DNA of 6,448 bases, taken from contig JASHYD010000748.1 in assembly GCA_030043175.1 (NCBI GenBank), forward strand, positions 1 through 6,448, written 5' to 3'. Positions 1-5,318 of the stretch are shown in pieces; position 1 is the first letter of the stretch; the number at the start of each line of letters is the position of its first letter. This stretch comes from Xanthobacteraceae bacterium. Its GTDB lineage: Bacteria; Pseudomonadota; Alphaproteobacteria; Rhizobiales; Xanthobacteraceae. A program made the position numbers and the translations under genes. The notes beneath the pieces are model-generated. The model saw nothing but the letters and a program-made list of their open reading frames with translations, made no database searches and had not been told where the DNA came from.

Positions 1-2
1 AT

Positions 3-164
3 GGCGTGCTGATCTGCACGGAACACGCGCAACAACCCTCGATCCTCGAAGAGTTCCCCCAATTGGCGCCTCACGACATACTGAAGAAGTGGCTTTACAT
101 CGATTGGCGTCACGAAGACTCCGAGCGGACAATCGAACAGCGCGAAAACCATCGCCCGCGATGA
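3..164 (+). CDS. C-terminal end of an unidentified protein (5' part outside window)
   Basis: Reading from base 3 gives 53 residues before a TGA at 162-164: it begins GVLICTEHAQQPSILEEFP, contains HDILKKWLYIDWRHED, and ends QRENHRPR. The composition (acidic/basic helices, aromatic WLYIDW core, charged tail) is what a real soluble cytoplasmic protein looks like, and the other two forward frames give poorer peptides. The start lies to the left of the window, so length and N-terminal domains are unknown. I do not recognise the family and assign no function. It is followed by a long stretch without a clear gene, so it is probably the last gene of its transcription unit. The frame could still be chance, since only 53 codons are visible. 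Confidence 0.5.
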   Translation, partial: GVLICTEHAQQPSILEEFPQLAPHDILKKWLYIDWRHEDSERTIEQRENHRPR

Positions 165-692
165 TCAGAGATTTGGCATTCATCCTCATCCGAAGAAGAA
201 GGTGATGATGGGGCGACCGCGTCAGAAGCCAAAGAGACGGGATAAGGGGGCCTTCCCCCGATCGGAGGGTGTCGGAGCGTTGATCTCGATCCAGCCTGAC
301 CGCAAAAGCACGCGAGGCCGCTCCAATCGTCAGCCTCGCTCTCACCAAATGTTCATTTTTCGTTTCGGCCAGAGAGTGCTAGGCTGTCTCTGCTCGTCCC
401 TAGATGAGCACGGCCCCGATCTCTCCTCAGCCCCCCAGCCCCCGAGATCGGGGTCACATCTATGATCCATTCGTGGCTATTCCGTGAGGGCAAAGACGGG
501 CCCCAAAACACGAATTTTATCGCATTGTTGCACTGAAGGTGTCAGCCTTCGACTTCAGGCGTCCGCCTGCCCCCAAATGTCAGGACAGGCTTCCGAGCTG
601 CCACACGTAGTAAGGGGGATAGGGCCGCAGCCATCTAATGCGGCTGGGTCCGTGAGGAGGCGCGGAGTCGGGACGACGTGAATCCGCAACCC
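165..692. other. Gene-poor stretch, no convincing coding region
   Basis: Open frames exist here on the plus strand (202-465 and 484-681), but their products are rich in Arg, Ser and Pro, show no domain or motif, and lack a persuasive ribosome site. I treat them as chance ORFs of GC-rich DNA. The stretch does contain a 10-base perfect inverted repeat (414-453) and a two-step stem (651-697), listed separately. It may be an eroded intergenic region or decayed DNA between two accessory genes. Confidence 0.5.
414..453. repeat. Perfect 10-bp inverted repeat
   Basis: CCCCGATCTC at 414-423 is the exact reverse complement of GAGATCGGGG at 444-453, separated by a pyrimidine-rich 20-base spacer. No T-run follows on either strand, so a classical intrinsic terminator is not supported. 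It could be a protein-binding palindrome, an end of a lost element, or coincidence in GC-rich sequence. Confidence 0.4.
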
Positions 693-697
693 TCACG
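651..697. repeat. Two-step stem at the 3' end of the Abi_C gene
   Basis: CGTGAGG (651-657) pairs with CCTCACG (691-697). Inside it, GCGGA (662-666) pairs with TCCGC (683-687), leaving a 4/3-base internal loop and a 16-base apical loop. The structure overlaps the stop codon (695-693) of the minus-strand Abi_C gene, so it could help end or stabilise that transcript. There is no T-tract, so Rho-independent termination is not demonstrated. Confidence 0.3.
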
Positions 698-1073
698 AAC
701 GGCGACCTCGATTTTCCCGAGTCTCAAACAAGAACAAAGTCGTCGTATGCGCCCCATGAACGGCAAGGCGAGCATGTCTTGGTGCGAGCTTATAACTCCT
801 TCCGGGTGAATGGCCGTGCGCGGAGCCTGCGTGTGTCCTGAGAGCAGCGATGCCGTCTGCGATTGAAAAGAGTCCCTGCAGGATACGCTTTAGGTCCTCG
901 TCCGCAATTACCTTCGGCGTAAGCCCGAGACGATCGGCTACAGCGCTCCATAGCTGTCCGAGGACCTGTCTATTCGGCAGCGTATGCCCCTGTGATTCGA
1001 GGAACCACTTGCAAGTGCTTTCGAGGATGGCGCAAGCTGCTGTGAGTGCCGCGGCTGGATGGGCGCGGATCAA
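693..1073 (-). pseudogene. Abortive infection C-terminal (Abi_C) domain protein, N-terminally truncated
   Basis: The 126-residue frame matches my recollection of the Abi_C domain (Pfam PF14355) over most of its length. It has AAALTAACAILESTCKWFLE at residues 7-26, then RILQGLFSIADGIAALR (63-79), GSAHGHSPG (83-91) and a closing RHARLAVHGAHTTTLFLFET (99-118). R79-x6-H86 resembles the R-x4-6-H catalytic signature of HEPN ribonuclease-like domains. Normally this domain sits at the end of a longer protein, so more N-terminal sequence is expected. The only in-frame start is a TTG at 1073-1071, two codons after an in-frame TGA (1079-1077). Upstream of that stop the same frame reads YDAPTRSPSS then SWLSLWMA, which looks like the natural preceding linker (inference), so a nonsense mutation is likely. 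Members of such families are linked to phage exclusion, but activity here is doubtful. It is divergent from the gene at 1153. Confidence 0.7.
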
Positions 1074-1152
1074 CGATCACGCCATCCACAGGCTTAGCCA
1101 GCTTTTTGCCACGGAACTGGGCGAGCGAGTGGGCGCATCGTAGAGTGTCGGT

Positions 1153-1758
1153 ATGAGCGCCCATACGATCGCCCGCCTCAAGATCACCCTCGATGATGTC
1201 AAGCCTACGGTTGTGCGCCGCATCGAGTTGCCATTCGACATTCGGCTCGATCGTCTGCACCTCACGATCCAGGCCGCAATGGGCTGGACCAATAGCCACC
1301 TTTACGAGATCCGCGTCGCCGATGTCAGATGGAGCACACCCTATCCCGAGGAGGATTGGAGCGGCGACTTCCTCGATGCCCGCAAGGCTCGCCTCGACAA
1401 GGTGATCGAAGACTTCGGCACCAAGACGATGAGATATCTCTACGACTTTGGTGATGGCTGGGAACACACAATCAAGATCGAGCGCCTCCTCGACCGGGTC
1501 CCCGGCATCATCTATCCGCGCCTGATCGACGCGAGGGGCTGCTGTCCTCCTGAAGACAGCGGCGGCCCATGGGGTTATGCTGAACTCCTCGAAGCCATCA
1601 AGGATCCAAAACACGAACGTCATGCCGAACTGACTGAATGGATCGGCGGTGCCTTCGACCCAAACCTCCTCGATACCGATCAGCGCGCTGCGGAGGTTCA
1701 AGCCCTTGCCGGAACCTGGACTCGCAAGTCCAGCAGCAAGCGCGCGCGACGCCACTGA
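1153..1758 (+). CDS. Plasmid pRiA4b ORF-3 family protein
   Basis: The intact 201-residue frame shows the family (Pfam PF07929, PRiA4_ORF3) almost throughout. It has IARLKITLDDVKPTVVRRIE at the N-terminus (6-25), the helix-strand motif LTIQAAMGWTNSHLYEIR (37-54), the hallmark YLYDFGDGWEHTIKIE (95-110), and CPPEDSGGPWGYAELLEAI (131-149), ending with EWIGGAFDP (162-170). The tail is short and basic (SSSKRARRH). The family is named after an ORF on the Agrobacterium rhizogenes Ri plasmid. Some members are labelled TnpR resolvases without good evidence, and the biochemical function is unknown. The ATG at 1153 fits the usual family N-terminus, although the ribosome site is weak. It is divergent from the Abi_C remnant, with about 80 bases between them, room for promoters in both directions. 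Codon use is regular and there is no frame damage, unlike its neighbours. Confidence 0.93.
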   Translation: MSAHTIARLKITLDDVKPTVVRRIELPFDIRLDRLHLTIQAAMGWTNSHLYEIRVADVRWSTPYPEEDWSGDFLDARKARLDKVIEDFGTKTMRYLYDFGDGWEHTIKIERLLDRVPGIIYPRLIDARGCCPPEDSGGPWGYAELLEAIKDPKHERHAELTEWIGGAFDPNLLDTDQRAAEVQALAGTWTRKSSSKRARRH

Positions 1759-2117
1759 ACCGCGGCCCTCTGCGGAGGGTTACACTCCGATAGCCGGGCC
1801 GAAGATCGTCTGTGACCCGCACAGTAGCGTGGAGGCCCGTCGGTGACGGGAGTGATGCGCAGTCACAAGCCCGCTGCTCGAAGTCCTGCTCCCGCGACGG
1901 GGTAAGCTCGCCGACCTGTGCCCCCCCGAGTAGGCACACAGCCGCGGCACCCACCGCTTGGCGGCTCCTGAGGGGTTCCAATTGACTGGCCCCAAAGCAA
2001 GCGTCGGTGCTACAAAACACAAATACAAAACACACAGCTAACCGAAAATAATCTTGTTTATCTTCAGTGAGTTAGCCTACATGCGGCAGGATCCCTTCAC
2101 CCGCTCCACGACAGGTA
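1759..2117. other. Intergenic stretch without a convincing gene
   Basis: Minus-strand frames are open here (1780-2028 and 1598-2035) but the products have no recognisable motif, and the longer one runs antisense through the pRiA4b-family gene. Just after that gene's stop, CCCTC-TGCG-GAGGG (1766-1779) can form a short hairpin; it is not followed by a T-run, so I rate it only a weak terminator candidate. The last 80 bases (about 2025-2090) are noticeably more AT-rich than the flanks. Confidence 0.45.
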
Positions 2118-2169
2118 GTGTCCGGCCTGGACACATAGGTGACAGATTGTAGCGGACACATAGGTGACA
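2118..2169. mobile_element. IS481-type element end (terminal repeat region)
   Basis: GGACACATAGGTGACA occurs twice in direct orientation, at 2129-2144 and 2154-2169. The outer copy is part of an inverted repeat, GTGTCC (2118-2123) with GGACAC (2129-2134). On the minus strand it reads TGTCACCTATGTGTCC, the kind of terminal sequence I associate with IS481-family elements in alphaproteobacteria. The remnant of an IS481 transposase lies about 215 bases away, pointing toward this end, so this is likely the end of the same element downstream of its transposase. No matching opposite end was found in the window. Confidence 0.55.
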
Positions 2170-2328
2170 ACCTCGTGCCGATCGGGTTATCGCAGGGGTT
2201 GCAAGGTCTTTGCTCTCAGGAATCGGCTCGAAGTCGCTATCCTAATCGAGGAAGCTGACGGAGCCAAAACGGCTCTCCCCGGGGGGCATTCATGGCATGG
2301 CCATTATCAGTCGGCGCGCGCTTTCGCC

Positions 2329-2377
2329 GTCAATCCCGCGCGCCTAAAGGCGCGCCCTTACGGGCAAGGGGATTGAC
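2329..2377. repeat. Compact palindromic element, possible REP/RIME-like unit
   Basis: Outer arms GTCAATCCC (2329-2337) and GGGATTGAC (2369-2377) are exact reverse complements. They enclose a perfect hairpin GCGCGCC-TAAA-GGCGCGC (2338-2355) and a second small hairpin CCCTT-ACGGGC-AAGGG (2355-2370) that shares bases with the right arm. The single strand could therefore fold as a three-way junction. It sits between the truncated transposase fragment and the IS481 end, where the last third of the transposase should be, so it may be a target-site repeat or a secondary insertion. Confidence 0.5.
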
Positions 2378-2681
2378 CGCCATCGGCGGGACGCTTCATA
2401 CCCAAGGCTTCGTGAGGTCGTTCGCGATTGAATTCGTCAACGAAGTGATCGAACTTTTCCTGCTGCTGCAGCGTGTTCATCGCTGGCGGGCGGGTGGCCT
2501 CCTTCTTAAGTGTGAGCTGCATTCGCTCATGGCGACCGTTGTGCTGAGGATGTCCCGGCTTGATGCGCTCGATCTGAATGCCGAGCCTGAGCCACCACAC
2601 AGACAGCTTCGACAAATTGAACAGTCCGTTGGGGCTGGCGAAGGGTACGCCGTTGTCCGAGCGGATCGCGAGCGGGGAGTT
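2358..2681 (-). pseudogene. IS481 family transposase, internal fragment of the DDE domain
   Basis: From about 2681 down to 2385 the minus strand encodes a stretch typical of IS481 transposases: NSPLAIRSDNGVPFASPNG, LSVWWLRLGIQIERIKPGHP, HNGRHERMQLTLKKEATRPP and FNRERPHEALGMKRPA. The Asp of RSDNG is the second acidic residue of the DDE triad, and the Glu of NGRHER, 43 residues later, is the third. The N-terminal helix-turn-helix and the first catalytic Asp are absent. So is the C-terminal region that normally follows RPA; the frame runs into unrelated residues and stops at 2358-2360. The fragment carries only about 99 family residues and cannot be active. Its 5' edge abuts the stop codon of the recombinase remnant, marking a recombination junction. 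The larger open frame around it (to 2957) is an accidental join of two genes. Confidence 0.85.
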
Positions 2682-2688
2682 GCCCGCC

Positions 2689-2941
2689 TCACAGCCCCCA
2701 GGCGCCCAAAGCAGCCTCAGCACCCGCAGGGTAATCCTTGATCCGGTAGACGTCTGCCGCGTCAGGCCAGTTTCCTTCGCGAGGGAGTGATGCCAACCGT
2801 CTGTTGCCCGAGCATGGCGCGCATCTTGACGAACTGCTTGCGAGTGAAGCTCGGGTTGCGACCGATGTAGGCCCGGTCGCCACGCTGCTTGGCGTGCTCG
2901 ATACCGACCCGCCGTGCAGCCTTGGTAGCCCCAGCCTGCCT
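2689..2941 (-). pseudogene. Serine recombinase/resolvase, C-terminal remnant with two frameshifts
   Basis: Three minus-strand frames together rebuild the C-terminus of a resolvase/invertase-type serine recombinase. The first is RRVGIEHAKQRGDRAYIGR followed by NPSFTRKQFVKMRAMLGQQ (about 2914-2789). The next frame reads SLAKETGLTRQT (2786-2754). The third reads VYRIKDYPAGAEAALGAWGL and a TGA at 2691-2689. GLTRQTVYRIKD is the DNA-recognition helix-turn-helix at the end of these proteins. The frame changes fit single-base losses near 2787-2788 and 2752-2753. The catalytic domain with its nucleophilic serine is absent, so the fragment is inactive. It was probably part of a transposon or integrated element now mostly deleted. 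A single undamaged reading would need two corrections, so either decay or base-call error explains it. Confidence 0.75.
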
Positions 2942-3059
2942 GAGAGGTCGCGGCCATGAAGGCGATTAGCGGTCACGTCGGCTGCGCGACAAGCCGCTGA
3001 CCCTACGGCCCCTTGGGTCCCTCGGGCGTTCACAGAGCGAGGCTGGGACCGTTGGAGAC

Positions 3060-3593
3060 ATGGCCCAAGTTAGACGGTTCGACGCCGTCACCGGGATACG
3101 TTGGGCGTTAGCCAATTGTTCCGACGAACATCCACCTTCTGCGACCACCGAACTCTTGTTCATCAATGACCCAGAGCTGCGGGAGAATATCCGTCGCGAT
3201 TTGGGTGCGATGGAGAGGGCCCTCAATAACGCAGAATGGAAAGCCGCAACCGTGTTGGCTGGAGCTACGATCGAAGCTCTCTTGCATTGGTGGCTACAGG
3301 CGCGGTCACCCGGCCCTACCGCTGTTCAAGCTGCTGCCACGCTGTTGGCAGGCAAAGGAACAATAAACAAGCCCCACAACAACATTGATCGGTGGGAGCT
3401 GCATCAATTCATCGAGGTTGCCGGACACCTTGGTCTGCTCAAGCCGGACACATGTAGCGCGGCGCGATTGGCGCAGAACTTCAGAAACCTAGTTCACCCC
3501 GGCCGCGCGGCCCCGTCTGGCCCAGACTCGCGACCGCGGGACTGCTTACTCAGCCGTCGGCGCGCTGGACACGTGATACGTGACCTATCCTAG
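3060..3593 (+). CDS. Hypothetical helical protein with FRNLVHPGR (HEPN-like) motif; internal compensated frameshift
   Basis: The 177-residue frame looks coding: LRENIRRDLGAMERALNN (40-57), a hydrophobic helix WKAATVLAGATIEALLHWWL (60-79), a variable middle, then LIEV-like HQFIEVAGHLGLLKPDT (115-131) and ARLAQNFRNLVHPGRA (135-150), ending HVIRDLS. I recognise this arrangement from uncharacterised proteins of mobile and defence regions. R142-N143 with H146 recalls the RN...H motif of HEPN-like domains, but the spacing is short, so that is only suggestive. Residues 152-170 are out of phase: the neighbouring frame over 3514-3570 reads RLAQTRDRGTAYSAVGALD, which joins HPGRA to HVIRDLS as expected for the family. 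One inserted C in the run 3511-3514 and one lost C near 3570 explain this. GGAG lies only 2 bases before the ATG, and the frame is open back to 2970, so the true start is uncertain. Confidence 0.65.
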   Translation: MAQVRRFDAVTGIRWALANCSDEHPPSATTELLFINDPELRENIRRDLGAMERALNNAEWKAATVLAGATIEALLHWWLQARSPGPTAVQAAATLLAGKGTINKPHNNIDRWELHQFIEVAGHLGLLKPDTCSAARLAQNFRNLVHPGRAAPSGPDSRPRDCLLSRRRAGHVIRDLS

Positions 3594-3812
3594 TCTGGCC
3601 CTGTCAAACACCGAGCTACCTGCGCGCCCATCCGCGCCCGACGGGGCCCAAGCCGGAGGAGGCGGGCCGCCATGACCCACCACTTATCGGCGCGGGGCAG
3701 CAGGCCCGGAAATCCCATTCGGACCCCGCCTTCAGGCTCAAGATTTCGATCGACAAGCTAAGTTCGCGACGACACGATTAGGCGCAGGAGCGGTATCGCG
3801 GGGGACAATCTC
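3594..3812. other. Short intergenic region
   Basis: This gap of about 220 bases follows the stop at 3591-3593. A 29-codon ORF (3672-3761) has a GGAGGAGG stretch 10 bases before its ATG, but the peptide is Ser/Arg/Pro-rich without features. Another frame is open from 3584 to 3781 with fairly GC-rich third positions but lacks a start codon. I call neither. The right end supplies the ribosome site for the small ORF at 3813. Confidence 0.4.
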
Positions 3813-3920
3813 ATGGGCCGCGCATTACTGACTATACTTCTGGTTTTCGGCTCGGTGGCGGTAGCTTACATCGTCCATTTGTCCCGGCGGGCAGCGAGCG
3901 CGGTGAACGATGGCGTCTAA
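3813..3920 (+). CDS. Small predicted membrane protein (35 residues)
   Basis: A 35-codon frame begins MGRALLTILLVFGSVAVAY, followed by IVHLSRRAASAVNDGV and a TAA. Residues 4-24 form a convincing single membrane-spanning helix, followed by a positively charged RR stretch. This suggests an N-out or signal-anchor orientation with a short polar tail at the inner membrane. A purine-rich GGGGGA (3800-3805) lies 7 bases upstream of the ATG and can act as ribosome site. The stop region overlaps the ATG of the next small ORF by 11 bases, a layout typical of translational coupling. No family recognised. It resembles in form toxin-type, holin-like or regulatory small membrane proteins, but nothing ties it to one of these. 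Being so short, it may be a chance frame. Confidence 0.4.
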   Translation: MGRALLTILLVFGSVAVAYIVHLSRRAASAVNDGV

Positions 3921-4023
3921 GATGTTACGCGAGACTGGCAGCATCACAGACAACGCCAAGCAACTTTATAGAGAACAGATGATGCCCGATGCTGTGAGGC
4001 TTTCGATGCTCGATGGGCCATAA
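3910..4023 (+). CDS. Small soluble ORF (37 residues) overlapping the preceding one
   Basis: The frame reads MASKMLRETGSITDNAKQLY, continues REQMMPDAVRLSMLDGP and ends with TAA at 4021-4023. The ATG lies inside the last codons of the small membrane ORF, so translation would be coupled. The peptide is amphipathic and charged with no membrane segment. GCGGTG a few bases upstream is a weak ribosome site on its own, which fits coupling better than independent initiation. A second in-frame ATG at 3922 is an alternative start. It converges with the cysteine-rich gene on the other strand, with only 7 bases between the two stops. I recognise no family. An unrelated chance frame remains quite possible. 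Confidence 0.3.
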   Translation: MASKMLRETGSITDNAKQLYREQMMPDAVRLSMLDGP

Positions 4024-4030
4024 TACCAAG

Positions 4031-4333
4031 TCATCTCTTGTTCGTTGGTGGCACCGCACCCGGTCCCGGGTCGCTTTCCTTATTTTTGCAGTACAGATAG
4101 CCTTCGCCGCTTTTATATACTATTTTGCTAGCACAATCCTTTTTACACTGTCCGTTTTCCTTATTCCCGCCGCCAGACGCGCACCCAATACAGGTGCATT
4201 TTTGTTCAGCTACCTTTTTGTCGGTCCCATTATCTGCTTGTTTAGAACCATCACCCGTTGCTGCCAAGGCACCGGCCATAGAGAACCCTGCGAGGAAGAG
4301 GGCCAAAGCGGAAGAGCTTGCAAGGGATTTCAT
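4031..4333 (-). CDS. Secreted cysteine-rich small protein, function unknown
   Basis: The 100-residue product starts with a clear Sec signal peptide: basic MK, hydrophobic ALALFLAGFSMAGALA, and an AxA cleavage site after Ala24. The mature part is about 76 residues, hydrophilic and Lys/Gly/Asn-rich, with six cysteines at 46, 48, 51, 63, 67 and 82. KCTCIGC and QCKKDC are closely spaced pairs that could form three disulfides or bind metal in the periplasm or outside the cell. The tail is PGPGAVPPTNKR. The start is well fixed: AGGAG (4345-4341) lies 7 bases before the ATG, while an overlapping ATG at 4337 is out of frame. The gene is AT-rich compared with its surroundings (by hand count, 22 of 60 bases in 4081-4140 are G or C), which suggests separate origin. 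I do not recognise the family. Confidence 0.8.
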   Translation of the reverse strand: MKSLASSSALALFLAGFSMAGALAATGDGSKQADNGTDKKVAEQKCTCIGCASGGGNKENGQCKKDCASKIVYKSGEGYLYCKNKESDPGPGAVPPTNKR

Positions 4334-4823
4334 CCATTTTCTCCTACTGTAATTCGACGCTGAACCGCTAAAACGTCGGAGTTCAATGTTTTAAATGTGC
4401 AATAGCTAAGATAGCGTGATATACATCACACTAGAAGGGAAGATTTGTATCAATCGTAGCGCTGCGCCCATGCCCCTACGCACCGCGTTCAGATCGGCCT
4501 GCGATAGGCCGCGCTTCATGCCGAAAACGCCATCTCGTTCGCGGGTCTGACCCTCTTTGAATCAATCAACATCGCCCACTCCTCCAATGCGGCATGGGCG
4601 GAAGGAAAGCTGATGTCAACCCGGCCCGCCTTGATCAGCTCCCACACGGAAGTTCGCTGCCGCTGTTATCCCCACTCTTCTACAAGCGGCGCCGCGTCCT
4701 CCCGAGGGGGTCTGAGCGGTCACTGTCCCCCATCGGACTCATGGCGTCCAGTCGCGACCCAATGGACCTTAGCGTGCTATCTGCCCGATGGACCCCGAGG
4801 GGTTGGGGGCACTCAGAACGGGT
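4334..4823. other. Leader of the cysteine-rich gene, then a stretch without a clear gene
   Basis: The first hundred bases are AT-rich and serve as the upstream region of the gene ending at 4333. Beyond that no reliable gene is visible. A minus-strand frame (4665-4516) gives RTSVWELIKAGRVDISFPSA followed by ALEEWAMLIDSKRV. The TSVWELIKAGR part looks like the recognition-helix segment of excisionase/AlpA-type DNA-binding proteins, but the rest does not fit. Its TGA overlaps, as ATGA, the ATG of a 37-codon minus frame (4519-4406) of unknown nature. A 6-base stem CGGCCT/AGGCCG occurs at 4495-4511. The plus frame 4594-5034 is featureless. Confidence 0.4.
4416..4429. promoter_or_regulatory. Crp/Fnr-family-like palindrome upstream of the cysteine-rich gene
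   Basis: GTGAT-ATAC-ATCAC is a perfect 5-base palindrome with a 4-base centre, which equals GTGA-N6-TCAC. It matches the core of the Crp half-site pair (TGTGA-N6-TCACA) and differs from the Fnr/FixK consensus TTGAT-N4-ATCAA by one base per arm. It lies about 83 bases before the ATG at 4333 in an AT-rich leader, a reasonable place for an activator site. A good -35/-10 pair could not be assigned with confidence. Confidence 0.45.
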
Positions 4824-5318
4824 CTACAGGTCGTTGATTTCGTTGCAAATTCTTGCTGCCATTATTTGCGAATGGCGCTGGGGTCCATTCCGCGTTTTCA
4901 GGCCTGCAGGCAGCGCCTTCGACCCTGCTTTCAGGACGCGCTTCCGGGGCTTGCCGGCGTCGCTGCGGCGCTTCCGGGACCGCTTGGTCACCGAGTTAGG
5001 CCGAGGCCGGGTGGCGACCGGCCGGGTCGCGTAGTCTGCGATCGTGGTCCCGTACACCGGCCACCCTGCGTCGTAGGCATCCATGCAGCAGTCGTTAGTG
5101 CGCAGCAGAAACTGATGCAAGACCGAGTCACCGCATAAACCCTCCCGCTGCGCTCTCCAAGTTACGGAAAGGAAAACGCGCCCAAAGTGGATAGGGGGCA
5201 GCCCGAGTGTTCCGGCGGGCCCTGAGGGAGCCTTGGGTTCCCGCGCGGCTGGTGATGTCGTCCTCTGATGGCCAAAGGGAGTTCGACTCGACACCTTCTG
5301 TCGGATAGTTATGTTCAA
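4824..5318 (-). CDS. Doubtful ORF; basic C-terminal part may be a kinase N-terminus remnant
   Basis: The 164-residue minus frame has no domain I can name. Its second half is strongly basic: ATRPVATRPRPNSVTKRSRK, then GKPRKRVLKAGSKALPAGLK, then RICNEINDL and a stop. That kind of Lys/Arg-rich lead followed by a short helical segment reminds me of the start of GAF-domain histidine kinases or cyclases in Bradyrhizobium-like genomes, where a coiled coil and GAF domains would follow. Here the frame stops at 4824-4826 and no such domains follow, so if the resemblance is real this is a broken N-terminus. The first half (REPKAPSGPAGTLGLPPIHF) looks like translated intergenic DNA. No convincing ribosome site is present. 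A chance frame in GC-rich DNA is equally likely. Confidence 0.25.
   Translation of the reverse strand: MNITIRQKVSSRTPFGHQRTTSPAAREPKAPSGPAGTLGLPPIHFGRVFLSVTWRAQREGLCGDSVLHQFLLRTNDCCMDAYDAGWPVYGTTIADYATRPVATRPRPNSVTKRSRKRRSDAGKPRKRVLKAGSKALPAGLKTRNGPQRHSQIMAARICNEINDL

Noticed and set aside
202..465. Plus-strand 87-codon ORF beginning with three Met codons
   Set aside because: The product is Arg/Pro/Ser-rich without domain or motif, and it runs through an inverted repeat. I treat it as a chance frame.
970..1755. Minus-strand ORF of 261 codons opposite the pRiA4b-family gene
   Set aside because: It is the antisense of a strongly recognised plus-strand gene and of part of the Abi_C frame; long antisense frames are common in GC-rich genes, and it shows no motif of its own.
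2358..2957. A single 199-residue fusion of recombinase and transposase
   Set aside because: Only the SLAKETGLTRQT segment of the recombinase is in this frame; the rest of its upstream part is out of phase. The open frame is an accident of two adjoining pseudogenes.
3443..3459. GGACACATGTAG, similar to the IS481 end motif
   Set aside because: Only about eight bases agree with the terminal motif, and the sequence lies inside the conserved coding part (KPDTCSAARLA) of the 3060 gene.
3672..3761. 29-codon ORF with a GGAGGAGG upstream
   Set aside because: The peptide is low-complexity Ser/Arg/Pro without hydrophobic core, and the ribosome site is set rather far from the ATG.
4013..4363. Plus-strand 116-codon ORF with several hydrophobic segments
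   Set aside because: It is antisense to the cysteine-rich secreted protein, whose ribosome site, signal peptide and cysteine pattern are far better evidence. The hydrophobic look comes from reading Lys/Asn/Glu codons in reverse.
4594..5034. Plus-strand 146-codon ORF
   Set aside because: It has an Arg-rich composition typical of translated GC-rich noncoding DNA, no motif and no ribosome site. The opposite frame is also weak.
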